A stretch of 5,712 bases of DNA, from positions 1 through 5,712 of the forward strand of contig JAKALW010000084.1 in assembly GCA_021823945.1 (NCBI GenBank), written 5' to 3'. The notes under the pieces were generated by a model that was given only the letters and a program-made list of their open reading frames with translations, was not told the origin of the DNA and made no database searches. The DNA comes from Microcaldota archaeon (GTDB lineage: Archaea; Micrarchaeota; Micrarchaeia; Anstonellales; VGKX01). Positions 1 to 5,707 of this stretch are shown one piece after another; the stretch's first letter is position 1; the number at the start of each line of letters is the position of its first letter. Both the position numbers and the translations under genes were made by a program.

Positions 1-8
1 CAAGTTGG

Positions 9-68
9 AAAAAACAAGTTTTGCGGCCTTGCAGCAAGGCAATCCCAATCTGCCGGCTATTGCGGCAG
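9..68 (-). terminator. Tandem hairpins and T-run after the protease gene
   Basis: Downstream of the stop (TAG at 80-78) the minus strand has a first hairpin with a perfect 6-bp stem CTGCCG/CGGCAG and 7-base loop (plus-strand 50-68). A second follows with a perfect 6-bp stem GCCTTG/CAAGGC and 3-base loop (26-40), then ACTTG and a run of six T (14-9). A stem followed by a T-run suits intrinsic termination, and the T-run alone would suit archaeal termination. Activity is inferred. The gap between second stem and T-run (about 11 bases) is longer than in a classical bacterial terminator. Confidence 0.5.
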
Positions 69-77
69 GCTAGCTCC

Positions 78-3000
78 CTAATCAAAATCGAAAGGGTCCT
101 TATTCTTGGGATGCTCTTCCGGGAAGACCCTGTTGTACGATGTCCATACGAGGATTGCGGACAAGAGGGCGCCAAGCAGCAGCACCGGGACGTAGTTTGC
201 AATGCTGATTACCTGTCTTGCCTGGACAATTGGTATGGACAAATCGACATTAGTCCTGCCCGAAGCTGCCTCCGGGGACACTTCCGGTGGCTGGATTGCC
301 TGGTATTGCCCCGCTGTGCCTGGCTGCACGGGCGCCTGGTATGACTGGCCCTGCGTTGCCGGTTGGGACTGCCCAGACTGCACAGGCTGGGACTGCTCTA
401 TTGTCGCGGATTCCGCCTGCCTGATTGCAATCTCGTCAGCTATGGCATTCGTATCGGCAATTCTTGGCGCCAGGAAAAGCCCGCTTTCGAATTTGTCCCC
501 GGGCGCGAGAATGGGTATTGTCCAGGACGGGATTACAGCCGAGCCTGTCACGTTTTTTGTTTCCGGCTCTGTCAGGTATCTCATGGCCGAATTCGCGTAT
601 GCCGCGGGTATGGACAATGAGAACACTATGTTTGAGAACTCTATGCCCCCCGTGTTCTCCATAACGAAGACTGCGGTGGTGCTCGAATTCGTCGAGGAGA
701 ATGTCCTTGTCACTGTTATTTGGCCGCTCCCGAAAGCCCGCGTGGACTTGTCGGTTGACGTGTCTATCTTGAGCCTTGAAGGGGTGCTGTACCCGACTGG
801 CTCGGGCGCAACGTATATCGGCGAGTCTGCATAGACCTCGTTTTCAAACGGGCTCGGGTTTGATGCCTGGTCAATGGCGATGACCGCGAAATGCACTTCG
901 GGCCCGTCGTTTCCGAGCGCCTTGGCAAAATATTTCTGCGTGCCGTTCACGCTTGCTATGGGCGACATCTTTCCAATGTCTGTTATCCTGCCGAGAGAAT
1001 AATATATGTCGTACCTCAGCATGCCCGTGAGGTTGTCGTCAGACCAGTTCAGGATGGCGTGCGTGGAGTTGAATGTCAGCACGGCTATGGGCTGTTGGGG
1101 GGGCGTGAAAATTGTAGTGAACCTGAAGCTTGCTGCCGCGTTGTTGCCAAGCTTGTCCGACGCATTCGCGTCAACTTCGAACTGCCCTTCCGACAGATCT
1201 GACTGCGGCACGTATTCCATGGCGCATGACGATTGGTTCAGCAAAGCTGCCACTCTTATACCGTTGACTTCAAGCCAGGAATCATTCAGGTCACAACCTG
1301 CATACGTGTCATTTGCAATGACTATTATGCTCGGCCTCCTGGAATTCGTGTATCCGTTCGCCGGAGGGTATACTATTGAAAGCGCCGGGCCCGTGGTGTC
1401 GAGGGTGATGTTTATCACGCTTGTGTTGGAAGTAATGTTTTTGGCGCTATATCCTATGGCGTATATGGCGTTTGGGCCCTCCGCAAGCTGCACCTGGGCA
1501 ATGAAGCTTCCATTGCCCTGGACGATTGTAATGTTCGGGTAATTGTCAGTCCAGTACGCGAGCGCGGTGGCATTGGCGCTGCTTATCGCTATTGCCGCGT
1601 TTTGGGAATTCGTGATGTTTGAGTAATTGTAAAATGCCGGGGTAGCTGGCACGGTGGTGTTGTAGTCTATTGAGAAATTTTCCACTTCGCCCAGCGCGCC
1701 AGTGGCGCTTGTGGCCTGCATTGAGAAATCGTTTTCCCCGGGCGCGGCGAGCGTTATGGCAAAATTCGCCATGCCCAGCGGCCCTGCCCTTGCCGCCTGG
1801 CGCGAGTCGTTTGCCCCTGTAAGTGTAATTATTGAGTATGCAGTCGCATTGGCGCTTATGTTGAGCGAGCTTTCCGGTGTTGCCGCCGGCGCGTTTATAT
1901 CGGTTATCGCCGGTATTCCAGGGTCGAAATAGAATCCCTCGGATTGCGTTATGTTCCCGAATGCCGTGGTCGCATAGGCGGTTATAGTATGGTAGCCAGC
2001 CTGCAAGCCAGGCAGCGTGGCATTGCCCGTGCCGTTTCCTAAATCCACCTGCGCGCCGTCCAGCTCTGTCCTGGCAAGCGTGGCAGACGGGTCTATGCCT
2101 AGCGCGAACGTGGCGTTTTCGGAATTCAGGTATCTGCCAGGGATTATTATCGCAAGCCTGGGCGCAAGTGAATTGAGCGAGAAAGTGAAGTTCGCGGATG
2201 TTGGGTTCCCTGCCTCGTCCAGGCATGTTATCGCGCCCGAATGCGCGCCGTTTTGCGCCGTGCCTATGTCCAACGCCATTGCAGTCTTGCCCCAAACGCT
2301 TGAGTTCAACGAGCCGTAATCGGAGGCGACCGCGCACGTCAAATTGTCGGAATAGGAATCGAATGCGTCGAATTCAATTTTCGGGGTCGACTGGTATATG
2401 CCGCCAATGGGCGCGAATACGTCTATTTGCGGGCCGGTGTCGTCAAGAATCGCCTGCGCGAGCCTTGGTTGGGCGGCTTTGCCATTCTCGCCAAAGCAAA
2501 CTGCGGATATTGCGTGTGTCCCGTCGCTTGCGTTCCCCATCTGGTATTGGAATGTCCCGTTTGCAGGATATGCGGCTTTTTGCATCACGCCGTCAATGCC
2601 TATGGCGCAGTAGCTGGCATTGGCTGAATCCAATGTTATGGACAGGTTCTGCCCCCTCCTTACCGGCTTTTCGGCATTTGCTATGTCGAAGCGCGTTATG
2701 ACCGGAGTGGAATTGTCATAAATGAAGCCAAGCGGATACGGGTCCGCCACATTGCCTGCCATGTCTGCGCATGAAATTTCTACTGTGCCGTTGCCCTCGT
2801 GCCCCAAAAGCTGCATGTCGAAAGTGACGCTTATGTTCTGCGGGGCATCCGTGGCATTCTGAGTGAAAAACACATATGGCGTGGAATTATCATAGTCTTC
2901 CCGGGCAGTGCAGTTCGCAATGCCGCCGGAATCATTTGCAGTCGCCATTATGCTCGCCTTGTACGGTATTGTCCTATTCCCGCCGCTTGCAAGCTCCGCC

Positions 3001-5507
3001 TGCACTGCCGGCTTTTGCGTGTCAAGTATTACCGTGTCGTTCAAAGTCGCGCCCATATTCCCGTAATCGTCCATGCACGAGCCGTAAACCGCCTTTTCCC
3101 CGTCACTTCCCTGAAGCGCCACTATAGCGCTGTTTCCCATCCCGGGGAGTATCTGCGCGCCAGGGGCCGTGCCAAAGGCGCAGTCGAGATTTTCATCTTG
3201 CGGGCCAAGAGCCATTGCCGACACGTTCCTGGAGTTGGTGTATTTCCCGCCAGCCACAGAGACCGTATAGTTTGGCGTGCCCGTGAATACGGAGAACCCT
3301 GCCCCGAATGCCGCGCTGCTGTTGCCCTTCGCGCATTGCGCGTCGGCGAAATAATCTCCGTTCTCAAGGTTGCTGAAAGAGCACTCGAAGTAAGGCCCTA
3401 CAAGGCCGCAGGAATCCGGCGTGAAAGGCTTTTTCTGCGGCGTTTGCATTTCGGCAGACCCGAATGTGCAGTTGGCGCCGCTTCCTGCTATGAATACGAG
3501 CGTGGCATTGGGGTTCCCTGTCTTGTTCATGGCTTTTGCAGGCATGTCAATCCATGACCCGGAATCGCCTATATAATATTCCCTCGGCGCGAACGCGAGC
3601 AGTCCCCGCTCGCCGGGCGCCAGGCTGTCTGCCGTAATCGCGAGGCCGTATTGCGTCCTGTTGTCAGAGCCGTTCGCGTATTTGACCGTGATTGTGTAAT
3701 TCCCCTGCGCGTTTTGTATTATGGTCTTTTCAATGGTATTGAGCCTGTCCGGGCTGGCCATGCCGTTGGGGTAATAGACCGCGCCCTGCGAATCCGTTAT
3801 CACCAAGTCCAGGTCATTGACAAGCGTGGTGTTCGCAAGCGTCGACGCTGGCTTGTCAGTCCACGCAAGCGCCGCAATGAGCATTCCGGAATTCCCGAGG
3901 CTGACAGTGTAATTTTCCGACTCTCCAATCCCTATCCCGCCCGGGTTTTGGGACTCGAATATTCCGAGGTCCCGCGAGCCCTGGAAGATGTTTTTCAGGT
4001 TGGGCTTGCCCCACCCCTGCGTAAAATCGGGCGCATATGACGGCGCGGCGCCTATCTTGTCGGCAACCGCGGCGAGCGTGGCGCGCATGAGCGCCGCTGA
4101 AGGGGACGTGATGTTCGAATTTGCCACAATGTATTCCCTGAGTACGGCGGCAGTGCCGGCAAGCGCTGGCGCCGCCATGGACGTGCCGCCATTGAAAACG
4201 TAGTATTGGTTGTACGCGCCCCAGAATGTGGCGCTGGACAGCGACGATTTTGTGGAAAGCAGCATTGAACCGGGCGCCACGAAGTCCGGCTTTATCCTGC
4301 CGTCTGCCGCTGGGCCCATGCTCGAGTATGGCGCTATGTTCTGGGGGTTGTATCCGGGCCGGGCGTTCTCGCTTGCGCCGACGCAGATTGCGTTCTTGGC
4401 AGTGCACGGCGAGTTTACCGTGCCCGCCGCGCCGTCGTTTCCGGCCGCAAATATGAGAAGCGCGTCCGGGTTGTCGTAAACGAACCTGTCAGCCGACTGG
4501 GAGTCAAAAGTGTATGCGCCCCGCGCCTCCGAGCCCCAGCTTGACGAGAATATCCTGGCTCCAAGGGGGTATGTCTGGTTGAAAAGGTCGTAAATGTCAA
4601 CTGGTATCCCGCCAAGCCCGCCGTCATAGTCTAGCACCGACTGGAAATACAGGCCCGAGCTTGGCGCGAACCCGGTGATTACGCCTGACGATTTCTCGCC
4701 TGTGCCTATGGCTGTGCCTGCCACGTGCGTCCCATGGCCGTGCGTGTCAGACGCGTTCCCCGCCCGCCCAAGCGCGAAAATAGCGTAAGTCCTTTTCAGG
4801 TCCGGATGTATTGTCGCGAGGTCGCCGGTGTCAAGCCCGGTGTCTGCTATGGACATTACCTGGCCAAGCCCGTTGTAGTTCAGAAGCTTTGCGTCGGATA
4901 CGCCTGTCAAGGTCTGGGCATAGTTGTTTGAAATGGAGCGCGGCAGGTTTTCCTCAACCCACTTGACCTCCTTGAACGAGAGGAGAGTCCCAAGCCTGTC
5001 GTTTTTTATCCTGGCAGTTATGGCGTTTTGCGATATCGCGGGGTTTGAAACGCCCATGTTCTCAAGCTTTGCGGCAAGGAACGGGACGTCTTCCTGCGTG
5101 TTTGGGATTATGATGACTGACAGCTCGGGTTTCGTCGAGCTTGTGAGGCTTTCAGGCGCCTTGTGCGATATGTCGAGCGGGAAATACGATTCTATGGCGC
5201 TGGCATTTTTCGCCATGTCCAGCTGGAACGGGCTCGCAGTCGCGACATAGGTGCCCATGCCGACATAATCCCCTATCTCGATGCCTGAGGCTTTCAGGCT
5301 CTGGATTTGCGCATCGTCAAGTATGGCGCCAGTCTTCACGGCGTAATCGCGCACGTCCAACATCTGCGCGCCAGTAGCCGCCTGTGCGGGCGCCTGGCTT
5401 GCGAGGTCGATTGTCTGCGACCCTATCTGTATTTCCCCGCCGTCGCAAAAGGCCAGGTGGGAAAAAAGCAGGGCAAAAGCTAATATGATTGCAAAGTTCC
5501 TTTTCAT
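78..5507 (-). CDS. Giant cell-surface subtilisin-like serine protease (S8 family, KP-43 type) with Ig-like stalk and C-terminal membrane anchor
   Basis: This gene encodes an endopeptidase predicted to act outside the cell while tethered to the membrane. The S8 signatures are all present: Asp222 in SIADTGLD, His258 in HGHGTHVAG, oxyanion Asn357 in FAAGNDG and Ser443 in GGTSMAAP. The KP-43 group is recognised from TAKNAI, DGRIKPDFVAPG, QGWGKPNL and LVNDLDLVITD, compared from memory rather than by search. The order is signal peptide, double pro-region, protease, jelly-roll, nine Ig-like units, FnIII-like domain, another beta domain, Pro/Gln/Ser linker, one transmembrane helix and a short tail. 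KP-43 proteases are usually well under 700 residues, so about 1,180 residues here are added stalk and anchor. The start at 5507 is preferred over the in-frame ATG at 5525 because AAGGGAG lies six bases before it and MKRN followed by a hydrophobic run is a normal signal-peptide start; using 5525 adds six residues (MEREFR). The frame is intact to TAG at 78-80. Substrate unknown. Confidence 0.97.
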   Translation of the reverse strand: MKRNFAIILAFALLFSHLAFCDGGEIQIGSQTIDLASQAPAQAATGAQMLDVRDYAVKTGAILDDAQIQSLKASGIEIGDYVGMGTYVATASPFQLDMAKNASAIESYFPLDISHKAPESLTSSTKPELSVIIIPNTQEDVPFLAAKLENMGVSNPAISQNAITARIKNDRLGTLLSFKEVKWVEENLPRSISNNYAQTLTGVSDAKLLNYNGLGQVMSIADTGLDTGDLATIHPDLKRTYAIFALGRAGNASDTHGHGTHVAGTAIGTGEKSSGVITGFAPSSGLYFQSVLDYDGGLGGIPVDIYDLFNQTYPLGARIFSSSWGSEARGAYTFDSQSADRFVYDNPDALLIFAAGNDGAAGTVNSPCTAKNAICVGASENARPGYNPQNIAPYSSMGPAADGRIKPDFVAPGSMLLSTKSSLSSATFWGAYNQYYVFNGGTSMAAPALAGTAAVLREYIVANSNITSPSAALMRATLAAVADKIGAAPSYAPDFTQGWGKPNLKNIFQGSRDLGIFESQNPGGIGIGESENYTVSLGNSGMLIAALAWTDKPASTLANTTLVNDLDLVITDSQGAVYYPNGMASPDRLNTIEKTIIQNAQGNYTITVKYANGSDNRTQYGLAITADSLAPGERGLLAFAPREYYIGDSGSWIDMPAKAMNKTGNPNATLVFIAGSGANCTFGSAEMQTPQKKPFTPDSCGLVGPYFECSFSNLENGDYFADAQCAKGNSSAAFGAGFSVFTGTPNYTVSVAGGKYTNSRNVSAMALGPQDENLDCAFGTAPGAQILPGMGNSAIVALQGSDGEKAVYGSCMDDYGNMGATLNDTVILDTQKPAVQAELASGGNRTIPYKASIMATANDSGGIANCTAREDYDNSTPYVFFTQNATDAPQNISVTFDMQLLGHEGNGTVEISCADMAGNVADPYPLGFIYDNSTPVITRFDIANAEKPVRRGQNLSITLDSANASYCAIGIDGVMQKAAYPANGTFQYQMGNASDGTHAISAVCFGENGKAAQPRLAQAILDDTGPQIDVFAPIGGIYQSTPKIEFDAFDSYSDNLTCAVASDYGSLNSSVWGKTAMALDIGTAQNGAHSGAITCLDEAGNPTSANFTFSLNSLAPRLAIIIPGRYLNSENATFALGIDPSATLARTELDGAQVDLGNGTGNATLPGLQAGYHTITAYATTAFGNITQSEGFYFDPGIPAITDINAPAATPESSLNISANATAYSIITLTGANDSRQAARAGPLGMANFAITLAAPGENDFSMQATSATGALGEVENFSIDYNTTVPATPAFYNYSNITNSQNAAIAISSANATALAYWTDNYPNITIVQGNGSFIAQVQLAEGPNAIYAIGYSAKNITSNTSVINITLDTTGPALSIVYPPANGYTNSRRPSIIVIANDTYAGCDLNDSWLEVNGIRVAALLNQSSCAMEYVPQSDLSEGQFEVDANASDKLGNNAAASFRFTTIFTPPQQPIAVLTFNSTHAILNWSDDNLTGMLRYDIYYSLGRITDIGKMSPIASVNGTQKYFAKALGNDGPEVHFAVIAIDQASNPSPFENEVYADSPIYVAPEPVGYSTPSRLKIDTSTDKSTRAFGSGQITVTRTFSSTNSSTTAVFVMENTGGIEFSNIVFSLSIPAAYANSAMRYLTEPETKNVTGSAVIPSWTIPILAPGDKFESGLFLAPRIADTNAIADEIAIRQAESATIEQSQPVQSGQSQPATQGQSYQAPVQPGTAGQYQAIQPPEVSPEAASGRTNVDLSIPIVQARQVISIANYVPVLLLGALLSAILVWTSYNRVFPEEHPKNKDPFDFD
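138..209 (-). other. C-terminal transmembrane anchor (residues about 1767-1790) with short cytoplasmic tail
   Basis: A hydrophobic run of about 24 residues centred on YVPVLLLGALLSAILVW is followed by Asn-Arg and an 18- to 19-residue charged tail (EEHPKNKDPFDFD at its end). With the N-terminal signal peptide this predicts a type I topology: protease and stalk outside, tail inside. No LPxTG or PGF-type sorting motif precedes the helix, and the tail is longer than the few basic residues expected of a sortase or archaeosortase signal, so a permanent membrane anchor is favoured. Confidence 0.88.
258..419 (-). other. Pro/Gln/Ser-rich linker before the anchor (residues about 1697-1750)
   Basis: About 54 residues are dominated by Gln, Pro, Ser, Ala and Gly (for example EQSQPVQSGQSQP and QPGTAGQYQAIQPP), with no hydrophobic core and no Cys. 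Such low-complexity stretches are usually extended and flexible; they commonly carry a surface protein through the cell envelope or offer a cleavage point for shedding. Its position directly before the transmembrane helix supports the spacer reading. Confidence 0.75.
456..770 (-). other. Membrane-proximal beta-rich domain of unknown family (residues about 1580-1684)
   Basis: The segment runs from KIDTSTD through GQITVTRTFSS and AVFVMENTGGIEFSNIVFSLSIP to WTIPILAPGDKFESGLFLAP. The ENTGG...SNIVFSLSIP part followed by LAPGDK resembles the N-x-G...V.V.IP / L.PG pattern of CARDB- or DUF11-like beta-sandwiches in archaeal and bacterial surface proteins. This is a resemblance by eye; I cannot assign a family. 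It has no Cys and two sequons (Asn1607, Asn1652), the last in the protein. It sits between the FnIII-like domain and the linker, so it is likely the lowest folded part of the stalk. Confidence 0.5.
822..1097 (-). other. Fibronectin type III-like domain (residues about 1471-1562)
   Basis: After the TPPQQP joint the pattern changes to that of an FnIII fold: a strand with AVLTFNSTHAILNWS containing the typical Trp, then LRYDIYYSLG where the Tyr-rich strand sits, then KYFAKALGNDG and VHFAVIAIDQASNPSPF at the end, matching the usual FnIII close Y/F-x-V-x-A-x-D-x-x-G/S-N. FnIII domains in extracellular enzymes serve as spacers or bind partners. It is separate from the Ig-like array because it lacks the Y-x-N-S motif and the Cys positions. 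Confidence 0.65.
1098..3617 (-). repeat. Nine diverged Ig-like units forming the stalk (residues about 631-1470)
   Basis: Units are separated by a recurring joint ending in Pro: SLAP (Pro631), TGTP (745), DTQKP (833), DNSTP (935), DTGP (1026), SLAP (1116), DPGIP (1199), NTTVP (1287), DTTGP (1374), then TPPQQP (1473). Spacings are 114, 88, 102, 91, 90, 83, 88, 87 and 99 residues. About ten residues after several joints comes Y-x-N-S or a variant, as in KYTNS, RYLNS and GYTNS. Near unit ends, C-x-D-x-x-G-N or a relative recurs (SCMDDYGN, SCADMAGN, TCLDEAGN). This resembles the bacterial/archaeal Ig-like domains found in surface proteins. Units one to five have a matching Cys pair: 680/725, 776/811, 866/913, 967/1004 and 1058/1095. 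Units six to eight have no Cys, and the ninth has 1405/1428. The repeats are protein-level only; no long exact DNA repeat was seen. The likely role is a rigid spacer, possibly with binding functions. Confidence 0.8.
3624..3953 (-). other. KP-43-type beta-jelly-roll domain after the protease (residues about 519-628)
   Basis: The stretch from about residue 519 to 628 carries the signature of the domain that follows the catalytic domain in KP-43-like proteases: LAWTDKPAST, then LVNDLDLVITD, then YYPNG and DRLNTIEKTII, then GNYTITVKY and a closing YGLAITA. In that family it is a calcium-associated beta-sandwich thought to stabilise the enzyme. Its presence shows that the enzyme core is a complete KP-43 unit to which the stalk was added. 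Calcium binding here is inferred from the family and not seen directly. Confidence 0.85.
3981..4925 (-). other. Subtilase catalytic domain, KP-43 type (residues about 195-509)
   Basis: The triad lies in the usual S8 order: Asp222 (codon 4842-4844), His258 (4734-4736) and Ser443 (4179-4181), with oxyanion Asn357 at 4437-4439. All four codons were checked on the complementary strand. Family-specific stretches include GARIFSSSWGS, TAKNAI, SSMGPAADGRIKPDFVAPG and QGWGKPNL. No key residue is missing, so activity is expected. An unusual feature is a close Cys pair, Cys368 and Cys375, flanking TAKNAI, where KP-43 as I recall it has no cysteines. There are only three N-glycosylation sequons in this domain (Asn251, Asn310, Asn465), against dozens downstream. 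Confidence 0.95.
4926..5393 (-). other. Pro-region, apparently two tandem I9-like modules (residues about 39-194)
   Basis: Subtilases carry an N-terminal pro-domain that acts as a folding chaperone and inhibitor and is removed on maturation. The second half here (about 129-190) fits the I9-like pattern: a beta strand SVIIIPN, a helix FLAAKLENMG, a strand with NAITARIK, a helix DRLGTLLSF, and the closing VKWVEENLP. The first half (about 60-112) has a similar order: a helix QIQSLKASGI, a strand IGDYVGMGTYVATA, a helix near QLDMAKNASAI and the closing ESYFPL. I infer a duplication followed by divergence. The mature protease probably begins near residue 190-200. The module borders are estimates by eye. 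Confidence 0.6.
5445..5507 (-). other. Signal peptide region of the protease (residues 1-21)
   Basis: The N-terminus has two basic residues (MKRN), then a hydrophobic core of about 17 residues (FAIILAFALLFSHLAF), then CDGG. Cleavage by signal peptidase I just after Cys21 (Ala-Phe-Cys before Asp) is plausible but not certain. The core matches general Sec export. A lipoprotein signal is unlikely because the residue before Cys is Phe, not Gly, Ala or Ser. Export agrees with the extracellular-type domains and the C-terminal anchor that follow. Confidence 0.85.
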
Positions 5508-5513
5508 GCGAAA

Positions 5514-5520
5514 CTCCCTT
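5514..5520 (-). promoter_or_regulatory. Shine-Dalgarno site for the protease gene
   Basis: On the minus strand AAGGGAG lies six bases before the ATG at 5507-5505, a normal spacing for ribosome binding. This decides the preferred start. The alternative in-frame ATG at 5525-5523 has a weaker AGAGG (5540-5536) at a longer ten-base spacing. Confidence 0.65.
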
Positions 5521-5546
5521 TCCATTGATGGAATTCCTCTATTTTC

Positions 5547-5560
5547 ATTATTAATCCTTT
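5547..5560 (-). promoter_or_regulatory. Possible archaeal BRE/TATA element
   Basis: The minus strand reads AAAGG followed by ATTAATAAT, an AT-rich block with a purine-rich flank, set in otherwise mixed or GC-rich sequence. If it works as BRE plus TATA box, initiation about 25 bases downstream would fall near 5525. That gives either a leader of about 18 bases holding the AAGGGAG site, or a leaderless message starting at the upstream ATG. It is a match by eye only, and a reading frame runs through it (see the right-edge entry), so an operon-internal position is also possible. Confidence 0.35.
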
Positions 5561-5609
5561 ACTTATGCGGCGGGCCCGGCTCCAACCCGCCATCCTGCAA
5601 TTTTCAGCA

Positions 5610-5707
5610 GCGCTCGCGGCAAGAAACGCAAAATAAGGGGCATTTTTTGCTTTCAACGCGCTTTTCTTTGCCAACATGCCGCGCTTTTGACGTTTTGCGC
5701 TCGCGGC
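5610..5707. repeat. Short direct repeat upstream of the protease gene
   Basis: The 11-base word GCGCTCGCGGC occurs at 5610-5620 and again at 5697-5707, 87 bases apart. The spacing is a multiple of three, so in a frame that runs through both copies the same residues (Ala-Ala-Ser-Ala) would be encoded. The spacer has purine-rich minus-strand runs. Function unknown; it may be chance in GC-rich sequence or a small regulatory repeat. Confidence 0.3.

Noticed and set aside
81..209. Sortase or archaeosortase (LPxTG or PGF-CTERM) sorting signal at the C-terminus
   Set aside because: Neither motif is present before the helix, and the tail after the helix is about 19 residues with mixed charge instead of a few basic residues.
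202..834. 210-residue antisense open frame
   Set aside because: Its Trp/Cys/Gly-rich stretch is the reverse reading of the Pro/Gln/Ser linker codons; there is no ribosome site or family pattern.
1006..1542. 178-residue antisense open frame with a hydrophobic middle
   Set aside because: The membrane-like stretch is the reverse reading of Asn/Ile/Tyr-rich stalk codons; no ribosome site and no family signature.
1546..2337. 263-residue open frame on the same strand as the protease, in another frame
   Set aside because: It lies wholly inside the protease coding region, is rich in Arg, His and Gly as expected from reading GC-rich Asn/Ala/Gly codons out of frame, and shows no recognisable motif.
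2799..3557. 252-residue antisense open frame
   Set aside because: It is fully antisense to the Ig-like stalk coding region and rich in Arg, His, Val and Cys, with no motif; the sense frame explains the sequence.
3856..4407. 183-residue open frame on the same strand in another frame
   Set aside because: It overlaps the catalytic-domain coding region, including the catalytic Ser codon, which is clearly real; its composition is again Arg/His-rich with no domain pattern.
5445..5507. Lipoprotein signal (Leu-Ala-Phe-Cys near residue 21)
   Set aside because: Phe directly before Cys does not fit the lipobox, and the protein already has a C-terminal membrane anchor.
589..5536. Eight GAATTC hexamers in the window, several times the chance number
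   Set aside because: Six arise from Asn-Ser codon pairs preceded by G (G-AAT-TCN), one from Glu-Phe (GAA-TTC), and one lies just upstream of the gene; the Asn/Ser-rich protein explains the excess.
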